The notes under the pieces were generated by a model. That model did not search any database. It saw only the letters and a list, made by a program, of their open reading frames with translations, and had not been told where the DNA came from. This document shows, one piece after another, positions 34,032-43,900 of a stretch of 64,000 nt of DNA. Origin of the DNA: Streptomyces sp. NBC_00341 (GTDB taxonomy: Bacteria > Actinomycetota > Actinomycetes > Streptomycetales > Streptomycetaceae); the NCBI RefSeq assembly GCF_041435055.1, contig NZ_CP108002.1, positions 186,001-250,000 on the forward strand. The letters run 5' to 3'. How positions within the stretch are numbered: the first letter of the stretch is position 1; the number at the start of each line of letters is the position of its first letter. A program made the position numbers and the translations under genes.

Positions 34032-35780
34032 CTACCCCTGCGGTCGCGCGAGGGGGTCGGCGGCCTGGGTCTCGTGCGGCGTTGGGGCCTTGGCGGCGGG
34101 GTTGCTGCCGCGCAGGACGGAGGCGATCGCGGCGAGCAGCGCGAGAGCGGCGCCGAAGGCGAACACGATGATCAGGCCGGAGTGGAACGGGCCGGCGATC
34201 AGGGACGGGAAGAACTCACTTCCGGTCAGGGCCTGTTGCTGCGCCTCGGTGAGGTGAGTGAGAGCGCCGGTGGGCTGGAGCAGGTGCTGGATCGGATTGA
34301 CTCCCAGCTGGGCGGCGAAGAGCGACGAGACCGGGGGCAGGCTGCCGACCTGGGCGGCGACCTGCGCCGGCACGCCTTGCTGCTGCAGTGCGCTGGTCAG
34401 CGTGTGCGGGAGGCTGCCGGCCAGCCCGGCGATCATGAGGGAGAAGAACACGCCGATGGAGACGGCGGTGCCGGAGTTCTGGAATGTGGCACGCATGCCG
34501 GAGGCGACGCCACGCAGCCGCGCGGGGACACTGCCCATGATCGAGGAGGAGTTGGGGGAGGCGAACATGCCGCTGGCGATCCCGTTCAGCGTGATCAGCA
34601 CAGCGAATATCCAGTAACTGAAGTCGATCGGCAGGAACATCAGTCCCAGGAAGCTCGCGCCGAACAGCAGCGCACCGCCGGTCGCCAGGCCCCGGGAACC
34701 GATCCGGTCGGACAGATAGCCGGAGACGGGACCGGCGGCGAGAAATCCGGCCGTCAGCGGCAGCATGAAGATGCCGGCCCACAGGGGCGTGTCGCTGTAG
34801 TCGTAGCCGTGCAACGGCAGCCAGATGCCCTGCAGCCAGATGATCAGTACGAACTGCATCCCGCCTCGGCCGATCGAGATGGCCAGTCCCGCCAGGTTGC
34901 CGAAGGTGAAGGCCCGCAGGCGGAACAGGCTCAGTTCGATCAAGGGTGCGGAGACGCGGTTCTCGATGACGACGAACGCGGCCAGGAGGATCAGTCCCCC
35001 GGCTATCAGTCCGTCAGCCAGCGGATTGGTCCAGCCCATGGTGTGCCCGCCGTAGGGCTGCAGGCCGAAGGTGACCGCGATCAGGACCGCGCTGAGTCCG
35101 ACCGCGAAGGTGACGTTGCCCCACCAGTCGATCCGGCCGCCGCCGCACTTTCCGGTCTCCCGCAGGGTGCGGTAGGCCCAGACCGTGAAGAACACCCCGA
35201 CCGGCACGTTCACCCAGAACACCGCCCGCCAGTCCCAGGCCGCCAGCAGTCCCCCGGCGACCAGACCGATGAACATCCCGGCCAGGGCGGCGACCTGATT
35301 GATGCCCAGGGCGAAGCCGCGCTGTTCCTCGGGAAACGCGTCGGTCAGGATCGCGGCCGAGTTCGCCGTCAGCATCGAGCCGCCGACGGCCTGCAACAGG
35401 CGCCAGGCGATCAGCCACATCGCTCCGTGGCCCCCGTCGAACGGGTCGAAGGACAGCAGTATCGAGGCGAAGGTGAAGACCGCGAACCCGGAGTTGTAGA
35501 TCAGGACCCGGCCGTACATGTCTCCCAGTCGCCCCACCGTGACCACCAGGACGGCCTGGACCAGCCGGTACCCCATGATCATCCACAGCAGGTAGGCGAT
35601 GTTGCCCGGGGCCAGCGGGTCCAGGTGCACACCCCTGAAGATGGCCGGCAGGGCGATCAGCACGATGGAGCCGTCCAACGCGGACATGAAGACCGCGGCG
35701 GTCGTGTTCGTCAGTGCCGTCCACTTGTACCGGTCACCGGGCGAGCTGCGCGTGGCGCGCGTCCTGGCTGGGTCCGTCAT
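34032..35780 (-). CDS. MFS exporter, DHA2 (14-helix) family
   Basis: A 582-residue multidrug-exporter-type protein with about 14 helices. The first helix holds NTTAAVFMSALDGSIVLIAL (the family's D in helix 1), the A-loop is VGRLGDMYGRVLIYN, and motif C-like LQAVGGSMLTANSAAILTD lies in helix 5. A long hydrophilic insertion near the C-terminus (about 440-525) is rich in Gln, Leu and Pro and precedes the last helix. It lies just downstream of a MarR regulator on the same strand (37-base gap), which probably represses it. The substrate is unknown. Confidence 0.92.
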   Translation of the reverse strand: MTDPARTRATRSSPGDRYKWTALTNTTAAVFMSALDGSIVLIALPAIFRGVHLDPLAPGNIAYLLWMIMGYRLVQAVLVVTVGRLGDMYGRVLIYNSGFAVFTFASILLSFDPFDGGHGAMWLIAWRLLQAVGGSMLTANSAAILTDAFPEEQRGFALGINQVAALAGMFIGLVAGGLLAAWDWRAVFWVNVPVGVFFTVWAYRTLRETGKCGGGRIDWWGNVTFAVGLSAVLIAVTFGLQPYGGHTMGWTNPLADGLIAGGLILLAAFVVIENRVSAPLIELSLFRLRAFTFGNLAGLAISIGRGGMQFVLIIWLQGIWLPLHGYDYSDTPLWAGIFMLPLTAGFLAAGPVSGYLSDRIGSRGLATGGALLFGASFLGLMFLPIDFSYWIFAVLITLNGIASGMFASPNSSSIMGSVPARLRGVASGMRATFQNSGTAVSIGVFFSLMIAGLAGSLPHTLTSALQQQGVPAQVAAQVGSLPPVSSLFAAQLGVNPIQHLLQPTGALTHLTEAQQQALTGSEFFPSLIAGPFHSGLIIVFAFGAALALLAAIASVLRGSNPAAKAPTPHETQAADPLARPQG

Positions 35781-35817
35781 CCGCCTGACTCCTCGTGGTC
35801 GCGTCGGTGCCGGATGT

Positions 35818-36258
35818 TCAGATGTTCTGGGCCAGCCGGTCCAGCAGTGGCCCTGCCGCCGCGAGCTGTTCCAGCTCGGCCGGAGTGAACGCGCCGCCGG
35901 CCAGGGCCTGGGCGATGAGCTCGGTGCGCGCGTTGCGCTTGTCCTTCAGCTCCCGCCGGCCGGCCTGGCTCACCGTCAGCACCACGCGCCTGCCGTCGTC
36001 CGGGTCGGGGCTGCGCTCGACCAGGCCCCTGGACCTCAGCGCGGCGAGCGTCGCCCCCATGGCCTGGGCGGTGATCTGCACGTCCCGGGCCAGCGCGGAG
36101 GACGTGGTGGGCCCCGAACGCTCCAGATGCGACAGAGCGGTCCGCTCGGGCATCGTGAGCCCGCCCCCGGTGGGCACCTGCCGCACACGCCGCAGCAGCG
36201 CGCCGACGCCCACGAGCAGGGAGGCGGCGACCTTTCCGGGATCCAGATCTTCATTCAT
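35818..36258 (-). CDS. MarR-family transcriptional regulator
   Basis: A 146-residue winged-helix regulator: SGPTTSSALARDVQITAQAM (recognition helix region) and RGLVERSPDPDDGRRVVLTV (wing with the conserved DxR/DGR). It heads a minus-strand unit with the DHA2 exporter and probably the hydrolase/PEBP pair. A 13-bp palindrome centred 12 bases upstream of its ATG is a likely operator, so the regulator should repress itself and the exporter until a phenolic or drug ligand releases it. Confidence 0.92.
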   Translation of the reverse strand: MNEDLDPGKVAASLLVGVGALLRRVRQVPTGGGLTMPERTALSHLERSGPTTSSALARDVQITAQAMGATLAALRSRGLVERSPDPDDGRRVVLTVSQAGRRELKDKRNARTELIAQALAGGAFTPAELEQLAAAGPLLDRLAQNI

Positions 36259-36262
36259 GTAC

Positions 36263-36288
36263 TAAGGCTACCTTATCAACCAGCCTTA
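36263..36288. promoter_or_regulatory. Putative MarR operator
   Basis: TAAGG-CTA-CCTTA (36263-36275), a perfect 5-bp-arm palindrome 5 bases upstream of the MarR start. A second AGCCTTA (36282-36288) repeats its half and forms a 7-bp inverted repeat with TAAGGCT at 36263. The local A/T content is high, as for a promoter. Confidence 0.6.
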
Positions 36289-36346
36289 TTTGTTTTTGAA
36301 CGCGATCGGGCTCTCGGCACACCTGTTGCGGCGTCGACCGAGGAAC

Positions 36347-36979
36347 TCAGCCGTCCAGCAGGGACCCGAGCGCCGACTGGAGGTCTGCTGGTCCGCGGTA
36401 GTGCACGCCGGTCATCCCGAGCGCGACCGCGGCTTCGATGTTCTCCAGCCGGTCGTCCACGAAAAGGCATCGGTCCACGGTGACGCCGGCCCGCTCGGCA
36501 GCGATCTCGTAGATCTTCGGGTCCGGCTTGGCCACCCCCACCCGGGCACTGCTCACGACGTGGTCCGCGAAGTCCGCCAGCCCCAGCGACACCAGATCGC
36601 TCTCCAACTCCAGGGTCGCGTTGGTCACCAGGACCAGGGGCATGTGAGCGCGCGCCCGACGGAGCAGGCCCACCACCGCCTCGTCGGCGCGGAACGGCGC
36701 CTCGGCAAGCGCCGCGCCCAGTTCGTGAGCCCGCGCCCGTGGCACCCGGCAGGACAGGCCGAGCGCGATGGACTCCACCCACTGCTTCTGCGTGATCTCA
36801 CCGAGGAGCAGTGGCAGATCCGTCTCCGGCGCGAAGGCCACTTCCATGGTCGTGCCCGGGGCCAGCCCCGCGAGGCGCTCCAGGCTCGTCAACCGCGTCG
36901 TGTCATAGAACCGGATCACGTTGTCGAAATCGCACAGCACCGCGTCGAAGGCCCTGCCGGAGGGATGAGAAGTCGTCAC
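36347..36979 (-). CDS. HAD-superfamily hydrolase
   Basis: A 210-residue haloacid-dehalogenase-fold phosphatase. Motif I is CDFDNVI (nucleophile D17, acid D19), with Asn in place of the usual Gly after the second Asp. Motif II is VLVTNAT, motif III the lysine of GVAKPDPKIY and motif IV FVDDRLENIEAA. A helical cap lies between motifs I and II (about 25-100). Such subfamily IA proteins dephosphorylate small phosphorylated metabolites. It stands alone; the substrate is unknown. Its last codons lie 60 bases downstream of the MarR operator on the opposite flank. Confidence 0.9.
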   Translation of the reverse strand: MTTSHPSGRAFDAVLCDFDNVIRFYDTTRLTSLERLAGLAPGTTMEVAFAPETDLPLLLGEITQKQWVESIALGLSCRVPRARAHELGAALAEAPFRADEAVVGLLRRARAHMPLVLVTNATLELESDLVSLGLADFADHVVSSARVGVAKPDPKIYEIAAERAGVTVDRCLFVDDRLENIEAAVALGMTGVHYRGPADLQSALGSLLDG

Positions 36980-37050
36980 CGCCCCTGGATAGCACAGGGG
37001 CGGTGAGCGGCTGGTGTCTCAGGTGTCCTTGTTCCGGAGTGCCCGCCGGG

Positions 37051-37464
37051 TCAGGCGGCGAGGGTCTTCTCCAGTGCGGCGAGTCCGTCGCGGTAGATGC
37101 CCTCGAAGAGGGCGGTCGCCTCGCCGTCGGCGACTCCGTCCGGCGTGAACGTTCCCGACCACTCCACCCTGGACCCCGCCGCGCCCAGGTCGACAACCTG
37201 GAGCGTGGAGCGGTAGCCCGTGACCGGGAAGGGGGCCCGGACTATGGAGTAGGCGTAGCTGCGGGCCTGCTCGTCGAAGGACTCCAGGCGTTCCACGATG
37301 ACGCCGCCCTCCTCGTTCGTCAGAGTGCGCAGCCGGGCACCCTCGCCGAGCCGGCTCTCCTTGATGTACGGGAGCCAGTCCGGCAGGGAGCCGAAACCGC
37401 CGATGAGCTGCCAGACCCGGTCCGCGGACCACGCGGTGGTGAGGGTGACGGTGGTGGCGGTCAT
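37051..37464 (-). CDS. SRPBCC-family (START-like) protein
   Basis: A 137-residue helix-grip protein. The N-terminal strand-helix (TTAWSADRVWQLIGGFGSLP) and the long C-terminal helix (DGEATALFEGIYRDGLAALE) frame a seven-stranded sheet (SYAYSIVRAPFPVTGYRSTL, RVEWSGTF) that forms a hydrophobic pocket. Its ATG overlaps the stop of the aldo/keto reductase upstream (ATGA), so it is co-translated with it and may bind or deliver a lipid-like or aromatic substrate or product of that enzyme. No catalytic residues can be named. Confidence 0.88.
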   Translation of the reverse strand: MTATTVTLTTAWSADRVWQLIGGFGSLPDWLPYIKESRLGEGARLRTLTNEEGGVIVERLESFDEQARSYAYSIVRAPFPVTGYRSTLQVVDLGAAGSRVEWSGTFTPDGVADGEATALFEGIYRDGLAALEKTLAA

Positions 37465-38480
37465 GACGCCTCCCGCACCGGAACGGGTGCGTCATGGGCG
37501 ATGATCTTCTGGTCCCGCAGTGACTTCCAGAAGGCGTACGACACGTTCTCGGTGAGGGCGCCGAGATCCTCGGCTATGCGGCTGGGGCGGGTCGCGCCGG
37601 GGATGGCCGCGGCGACGGCCGGGTGCGCCAGGACGAACTGGAGCGCGGCGGACTTGATGCCGATGCCGTGCTCCTGCGCCAGTGCCTTGATCCGGCTCAC
37701 CTTCTCGACGATGCCGGCGGGCGCCTCGGCGTACTCGTAGTGGTTGCCGCCGGCGAGGATGCCGGAGCTGTAGGGTCCGCCGACGACGATGTCGACGTCG
37801 CGCTCGGCCGCGGCGGGCAGCAGGCGCTGCAGGGCCCGTGAGTGGTCGAGCAGGGTGTAGCGGCCGGCGAGGAGGAACGCGTCGGGGCGGGGCTCGTCCA
37901 GGTCCAGTGTCATCTCCAGCGGTTCGACCTTGTTGACGCCGAGCCCCCAGGCCTTGATGACCCCCTCCTCGCGCAGCCGGGTCAGGGCGCGGAACGCACC
38001 GGTGCGGGCGCTCTCGTACATGGCCAGCCAGTCGTCGCCGTAGAAGTCCTGGGCGATGTCGTGGACCCAGACGATGTCGAGGCGGTCCGTCCCGAGGCGC
38101 TTGAGGCTGTCCTCGACGGAACGCAGCGTCGCGTCGGCGCTGTAGTCGTTGACGATCCTGTTGGGGCGTCCGTGCTCGAAGAGGGCGCCCTTTTCTCCGA
38201 GTCGGCGGCTCGCGGGGTCCTCGACCTCGTCGAGGATGACCCGGCCGACCTTGGTGGACAGGACGTACTCCTCGCGCGGCTTGTCGGCGAGGACGTGGCC
38301 GAGGCGGATCTCGGCGAGGCCTGCGCCGTACAGCGGGGCGGTGTCGAAGTAGCGGATGCCCTGGTCCCAGGCGGCCTGCACGGTGGCGGCGGCCTCTTCG
38401 TCGGGGATGGCGCGGAACATGTTGCCCAGGGGCGCGGTGCCGAAGCCGATGCGGCCGGGCAGCAGGGAGCGGATGGTCAT
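37461..38480 (-). CDS. Aldo/keto reductase (aldose/fucose-dehydrogenase-like)
   Basis: A 339-residue NAD(P)-dependent reductase with a TIM barrel. The catalytic tetrad is visible: Asp and Tyr in RYFDTAPLYG, Lys in YVLSTKVGRVI and His in DIVWVHDIAQD. The length and the GFGTAPLGNMF start resemble D-threo-aldose/L-fucose 1-dehydrogenase-type members. ATG 38480 matches the barrel start; a longer frame runs back into the neighbouring gene. The second reductase at 38531 lies 50 bases upstream on the same strand, and the SRPBCC gene is coupled downstream. Confidence 0.9.
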   Translation of the reverse strand: MTIRSLLPGRIGFGTAPLGNMFRAIPDEEAAATVQAAWDQGIRYFDTAPLYGAGLAEIRLGHVLADKPREEYVLSTKVGRVILDEVEDPASRRLGEKGALFEHGRPNRIVNDYSADATLRSVEDSLKRLGTDRLDIVWVHDIAQDFYGDDWLAMYESARTGAFRALTRLREEGVIKAWGLGVNKVEPLEMTLDLDEPRPDAFLLAGRYTLLDHSRALQRLLPAAAERDVDIVVGGPYSSGILAGGNHYEYAEAPAGIVEKVSRIKALAQEHGIGIKSAALQFVLAHPAVAAAIPGATRPSRIAEDLGALTENVSYAFWKSLRDQKIIAHDAPVPVREAS

Positions 38481-38530
38481 GGTGGTGCCTCGATCTTGTG
38501 CGTGGGGGGTGTGGTGGTGGCCGGCGAGTG

Positions 38531-39355
38531 TCAGTTGAGGGTGTCGGAGTCCGGGCCGGTGCGCAGGGCGCGGTCCAGGGCGGTGAGGGCCTCGATGTCC
38601 TCGGTGCTCAGCCTGAAGCCGAAGACGTCGAGGTTCTCGCGGATGCGGGCCTCGGTCACCGACTTGGGGATGACCACGTTGCCGGTCTGCAGGTGCCAGC
38701 GCAGGACGATCTGGGCCGGGCTCCTGCCGTGCTTCGCCGCGAGCGAGACGACTGCCTCGTCGCTCAGGACGGCGCCCTGGGCGAGCGGGCTCCAGGCCTC
38801 GGTGGCGATGCCGTGGCGGGCGTGGAAGTCGCGCAGTTCCCGCTGCTGGAGGCCGGGGTGCAGCTCGATCTGGTTGACGGCAGGGACGACGGAGGCGCTC
38901 TTCAGCAGGCGCTCCAGGTGGGCGGGCTGGAAGTTGGAGACGCCGATGGCGCGGGTGCGCCCGTCCGCGAGGAGCTTCTCCAGGGCGCGCCAGGTCTCTG
39001 AGTAGAGGTCGCGGGCCGGGGTCGGCCAGTGGATCAGGTAGAGGTCGACGTGATCGAGCCCGAGCTTGTCCAGGGAGGCGTCGAAAGCGGTCAGCGCGGA
39101 GTCGTAGCCCTGGTCGGCGTTCCACAGCTTGGTGGTGATGAACAGCTCGTCACGGGCGATGTCGGATTCGGCGAGCGCGCGGCCGACGCCCCGCTCGTTG
39201 CCGTAGACCGCGGCGGTGTCGATGCTGCGGTATCCGGCATCGAGGGCCGTGGCGACGGCGGCGGTGGTCTCCTCGTCGGGGACCTGGAAGACCCCGAAGC
39301 CGAGCTGCGGCATGGTGACGCCGTTGTTGAGGGTGATGGTCGGGATGGAGCTCAT
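38531..39355 (-). CDS. Aldo/keto reductase (2,5-diketo-D-gluconate-reductase-like)
   Basis: A 274-residue AKR5-type reductase. Motifs: LNNGVTMPQLGFGVFQVP at the start, tetrad Asp/Tyr in RSIDTAAVYGNE, Lys in LFITTKLWN, His in VDLYLIHWP, the NADPH-binding VVIPKSVTEARIRENL near the end. Members reduce diketo-sugar acids, methylglyoxal and varied carbonyls. ATG 39355 has GGAGAG upstream. It is the first gene of the AKR/AKR/SRPBCC unit and is preceded by an unusual A/T-rich region with TTGCA-type repeats that is probably its operator. Confidence 0.92.
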   Translation of the reverse strand: MSSIPTITLNNGVTMPQLGFGVFQVPDEETTAAVATALDAGYRSIDTAAVYGNERGVGRALAESDIARDELFITTKLWNADQGYDSALTAFDASLDKLGLDHVDLYLIHWPTPARDLYSETWRALEKLLADGRTRAIGVSNFQPAHLERLLKSASVVPAVNQIELHPGLQQRELRDFHARHGIATEAWSPLAQGAVLSDEAVVSLAAKHGRSPAQIVLRWHLQTGNVVIPKSVTEARIRENLDVFGFRLSTEDIEALTALDRALRTGPDSDTLN

Positions 39356-39382
39356 GATGTCTCGTTCTCTCCGGGGGGGCAC

Positions 39383-39438
39383 GCATGCAACAGCGCCTTA
39401 CAAGCGATAACAATAATTGCATGCGCGGGCTATTGCAA
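39383..39438. promoter_or_regulatory. Operator-like repeats upstream of the aldo/keto reductase unit
   Basis: GCATGCAA (39383-39390) and TTGCATGC (39417-39424) form a perfect 8-bp inverted repeat, and a further TTGCAA follows at 39433-39438. The region between is A/T-rich (GATAACAATAATTG), standing out from the surroundings. No regulator gene of the unit is adjacent, so the controlling protein is unknown. Confidence 0.5.
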
Positions 39439-39469
39439 ACGCATCATGACGGCTTGCGCCTTATGCCCT

Positions 39470-39503
39470 GGGGAGCCCCGGCCCGCATGCCCTGGGGCTC
39501 CCC
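39470..39503. terminator. Hairpin terminator after the ROK gene
   Basis: GGGGAGCCCC (39470-39479) pairs perfectly with GGGGCTCCCC (39494-39503), 14-base loop. It begins 31 bases beyond the ROK stop and marks the end of the minus-strand glycan locus. The arms are also partly a direct repeat (ATGCCCTGGGG). Confidence 0.7.
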
Positions 39504-39534
39504 CGGCCCGTGTGCCCCCTCGCCCGTTGTCCCC

Positions 39535-40749
39535 TCAGCCCAGCAGCAGCGACCTCGGCTGGGCGGAGAGCGCCCGGTCCAGGACGAGGGAGGCCGCACC
39601 GACGGCGGCCACGTTCTCGCCCAGGGTGGTCGAGGCGACGGTCGTGGCATGGGTCGCCCTGACGAACGGGGACCTGGCCACCATCGGCTCGATGGTGGCC
39701 AGGAGACGCTCACCCAGCACGTGCCAGGCAGGTCCGCCGAAGACGATGCTGTCGACGTCGAGGAGGGTCGCCGCCGCGCACACCCCCCGGCCGACGCGCA
39801 GCCCCAGGCGCTCGATGATGCCGTCCGCCTGGGCGTCCCCCTCCGCGGCGAGCCGCCCGAGGCGCTCCAGGCCGCTCTGCGCGTCGGCCGGATCGAGCAC
39901 GGTGTACTCGCCCCCGAGCACGCCGAGGGCGATGGCCTCCTCGACCAGGGTCCGCGTCGAGCAGGCGGCGCCGAGCCCGCCCACCTCGCCCGCGTTCCCG
40001 GAGACGCCGCGCAGCACGGTGTCGTCCACCACCAGCCCCATGCCGGACCCCGTACCGAGGTAGAAGAAGAGCAGGTTGCGGCTGTCGGTGGCCGCTCCCG
40101 CCCAGCGCTCGGCGACGACGGCGGCCGTGACGTCCTTGTCGAGCAGGGCCGGGAACCCGGTCGCCTCGCTGAGCCGGTCGCGCAGCGGATAGCGGCCCCA
40201 GCCATGCAGTTCGGGCGGCTCCACCACCCACCCCGCGGTGACGTCGATGGGGCCCGGCGCGGCGATGCCGAGGCCGAGGATCCGTCCGTCGTCGATCCCG
40301 GACTCCGCCACGATCCCGGACACGGACGCGGCCATGTCCGCGACGGTGCCGTCGGTGTCGCCGCCACTGGGGGTACGCCGGCTGCGCTGGGCCACGACCT
40401 TCCCGAGCAGGTCCACCAGGACGCAGGTGATCACGGCGGGGTCGAGATGGACACCCACCGCGTACCGGGAGGTGGGGACGATCTCCAGCAGGGTGCGGGG
40501 CTTTCCGCTGCCGGTGTTGTGCTTGCCCGACTCGCGGGCGAGGCCCTGGTCCAGCAGGCGTCGGGTGATGTTGGAGACGGTCTGCGCGGACAGCCCGGTG
40601 GCCTGCGCGAGCTCCACCCGGCTCAGGCCGCCGCGCCCCCGCCGGCGGATGGCGTCGAGGATCACGGACTCGTTGAAGTCCCCCATCCTCGGCAGGTTGG
40701 TGCCACGCCGGATGGCGCCCTTCTCCGTGCTCGCCGTCTTGCTCGTCAA
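39535..40749 (-). CDS. ROK-family transcriptional regulator (NagC/Mlc-like)
   Basis: A 404-residue repressor with a MarR-like winged helix (about 25-85; GGLSRVELAQATGLSAQTVS) and a ROK sugar-kinase-like domain (about 95-400; LGLGIAAPGPIDVTAG, FFYLGTGSGMGLVV). The usual ROK zinc site (GHxxx..CxCGxxGC) is reduced: only NAGEVGGLGAACSTRTLVEE is seen, so zinc binding is doubtful. TTG 40749 is chosen because GGGAGAGG precedes it; the next in-frame ATG is 22 codons later. At the downstream end of the glycan locus, it most likely represses the locus until a sugar or sugar phosphate binds. Confidence 0.88.
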   Translation of the reverse strand: MTSKTASTEKGAIRRGTNLPRMGDFNESVILDAIRRRGRGGLSRVELAQATGLSAQTVSNITRRLLDQGLARESGKHNTGSGKPRTLLEIVPTSRYAVGVHLDPAVITCVLVDLLGKVVAQRSRRTPSGGDTDGTVADMAASVSGIVAESGIDDGRILGLGIAAPGPIDVTAGWVVEPPELHGWGRYPLRDRLSEATGFPALLDKDVTAAVVAERWAGAATDSRNLLFFYLGTGSGMGLVVDDTVLRGVSGNAGEVGGLGAACSTRTLVEEAIALGVLGGEYTVLDPADAQSGLERLGRLAAEGDAQADGIIERLGLRVGRGVCAAATLLDVDSIVFGGPAWHVLGERLLATIEPMVARSPFVRATHATTVASTTLGENVAAVGAASLVLDRALSAQPRSLLLG

Positions 40750-40901
40750 CGTGCCTCTCCCAGCCTCGGCGCGCGGCGGCGGCGAAATCGCCGCCTCGCC
40801 TGCGACGGCAACAGAATCGATGGAATGGTACGACGCGGGTGGGACAGTGCGTCGGGGGCGGACGCGCCCCGCGGCACAACTGTCCCTCTCTCCGGGTGAC
40901 T

Positions 40902-43900
40902 TCACTTCCTCGCCGCCGGTCGCAGGCGCAGCGTACGGATCTGGAAGGGCCGGAACGCGAGGGCGACGGCCCCGTCCTCCGGCGCCAGCTCGCGCTCCGG
41001 CTGCTCCAGCAGGTCGCAGTCCTGTGCCCCGGCGAGCGGGAATCCGGCGCTCAGGCCGGCCCTGACCGCTCCCCCGCACGCCTCGTACAGCCGGACCACG
41101 ACGTCGCCGCTCCGGTCGTCGGCGAGCTTGACGGATTCCACCACCACATCCGTGGTGTCGAGCGTGACCAGTGCGGCCGTCTCCGCCGGGGCCGCCCGCA
41201 GCGGCAGGTTCAGCGCGTAGCCGCCCGCGACGGCCTCCTCGATCCCGGCGCCGGCCAGCAGCGCGTAGCCGAAGCGGTGGGTGCCCCGGTCGGCCTGCGG
41301 GTCGGGGCTGTGCGGGGAGCGCAGCAGGGTCAGGCGCAGCGTCGTGGTGGTCCCGCCGTCCTGGCGGGTGTCGCGGCGCACGTCGTGCCCGTAGGTCGAG
41401 TCGGTCAGCAGTGCGGCGCCCCAGCGCCGCTCGCCCACATGCACCCAGCGGTGCGCCCACAGTTCGAAGCGGGCGGCGTCCCAGCTGGTGTTCTCGTGGG
41501 TGGGCCGCTGCACATGGCCGAACTGGATCTCCGCGCTCTCCCGTTCCGCGTGCACGTCCAGCGGCCAGGCCGCCTTCAGCACCGTGTCGCGTTCCTGCCA
41601 GTCGATATCGTTGCGGACGGTCACCTGGCGGCTCTCGGCGGCGAGTTCGATGTGCTGGACGAACCGCGAGTCGCCGTGAACGCGCTCGACGCGCACCGAC
41701 GCGAGCAGCGGGCCCTCGTCCGCGAGTGCCACCGACTCGCACGTGTCGACGTCGTGCACGACGTCGCGGTAGTACGAGTCGATGTTCCACGCGGACCACA
41801 AGTTCGGGTCGTCGGGGTGGAGCTGGAGGAGGTTGCCGACGGCGCCGGGGGCGATCGCCTCCCGCCGTGCCGCGTGGTCGTACACCGAGGTGACCAGGCC
41901 GCGCCGGTCCACGACGACGGTCAGCACCCCGTTGTCGAGGACGAATCCGCCGTCCTGTGCGCGGGCCGTGACGGGCTCGCGGGCCTCTGCCGCGCCGCCG
42001 GAGGCCAGCGGTCCGGTCTCCGCGAGGACGGCCGTACGCCCGTCGGCGAGGCGCTGTGCGCCGGGGAACCCCGGGTCGCCGGCGAGCACGGCGACCTCGC
42101 GGCGCGCGTACGGCCCGGCGTTGAGCAGTGCGGGCCGGCCCGGCAGCCGCTCGGCCGCGTCTGCGATCAGCGTCTCCAGTTCGGCGTGGATCCCGCCGTA
42201 CTCCCGCTCGGCCTGCTGGTGCACCCAGGCGATGGACGAGCCCGGCAGGATGTCGTGGAACTGGTTGAGCAGGACCCGCTGCCACAGCGATTCGAGCCGT
42301 TCGTACGGGTAGGGCGCGCCGGACCGTACGGCGGCGGTGGCCGCCCACAGCTCGGCCTCGCGCAGCAGCGCCTCGCTGCGCCGGTTGCCCCGCTTGGTGC
42401 GGGCCTGGCTGGTGTAGGTGCCGCGATGGTTCTCCAGGTACAACTCGCCGCGCCAGACGGGCAGTCGCGCGCCCTCGCGTTCGGCGCGCGCCGCCTCGAA
42501 GAAGGCGTCGGGTGATTCGACCACGACCTTCGGTGAGCCTTCGAGGTCGCGCAGTCGGCGCGCCTTCTCCAGCATCGAGCGGCTGGGGCCGCCGCCGCCG
42601 TCCCCGTAGCCGAACGGGACGAGGGAGCGGGTGGCGACGCCCTTGTCGCTGAAGTTGCCCTCTGCGTGGGCGTTCTCCCTGGCCGTCAGTGAGGCGTTGT
42701 AGCTGTCGACGGGCGGGCAGTGGGTGAAGATGCGCGAGCCGTCGATGCCCTCCCATTCGAAGGTGTGGTGGGGCAGCCGGTTCGTCTCGTTCCAGGAGAG
42801 CTTCTGGGTGAGGAACCACTCGGCGCCCGCCAGTCTGGCGAGCTGCGGGTAGGCGGCGGTGTACCCGAACGAGTCGGGCAGCCAGATCCCGGGCTGATCC
42901 ACGCCGAACTCCTCGGCGAAGAAGCGCCGCCCGTAGACGAGTTGGCGGGCGAGCGCCTCACCGCCCGGCAGGTTTCCGTCCGCCTCGACCCACATGCCGC
43001 CGACCGGGACCCAGTTGCCGTCGGCCGCCGCCTTCTTCATCCGGGCGTAGATGTCCGGGCGCTGTTGCTTCATCCACGCGTACTGCTGGGCGGAGGAGCA
43101 GGCGAAGACCAGCTCGGGGTATTCCTGGGCGAGGGTGGTCATGTTGGTGAAGGTGCGCGCGCACTTGCGTACGGTCTCGCGCACCGGCCACAGCCATGCC
43201 GAGTCGATGTGTGCGTGGCCGACGGCGGAGAGGGTGTGCGCGGAGGCGTGCGCGGGCCGGGACAGCACGTCGGCCAGGAGCCCCCTGGCCCGCGCCGCCG
43301 TTCCGGCGACATCCGCCGGGTCCACGGCGTCGGCGGCGTGGCGCAGGGCGTAGAGGATCTCGTGGCGCCTGGTGGAGCTGAGCGGCAGCTCGTGCATCAG
43401 CTCGTCGAGCACTTCGATGTCGTGGACGAGGTGCCACACGTCTTCCTCGCGCACCGCGATGTCGGCCTGCTTGAGGTGGTAGAGCGGAGCGTTTCCGGCG
43501 GTCTCCAGGGAGCCGTGGTGCAGGTGGAGTCCGGCGCTGCCGACGATCGGCGGGTTGGCGGCCAGCTCGATCAGCAGGTCGACGGTGGCGCCTCCGGCGG
43601 CGGAGTCGTCGAGGAGCACGCTGCGGTTGTACGGGTGCAGGCCCTGGAGTGGCGTGCCCAGGCCGTCGTGGACCAGGCCCTCGGCCTGGCCGCCGGGCCC
43701 CTTGGACAGGTCGAAGTCGAGGTCGAAGACCGCCTCCACGCGGCGCCCCGACCAGTCGCCGGGAATGTCGGTGCGGGCCCGCATCCAGGTCGTCTGCCAG
43801 GGGCTGCCCCAGGCGTCACCGACCGTGAAGGGCTCGTAGTCGGCGCCCAGTGCCTCGGCGACGGGGACGGGCTCGCCGTCCACGCGCCAGGCGCTCAGGG

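Noticed and set aside
33876..35888. 670-codon plus-strand frame opposite the DHA2 exporter
   Set aside because: Gln/Gly/Asp-rich antisense shadow; the minus-strand exporter has 14 clear helices and family motifs.
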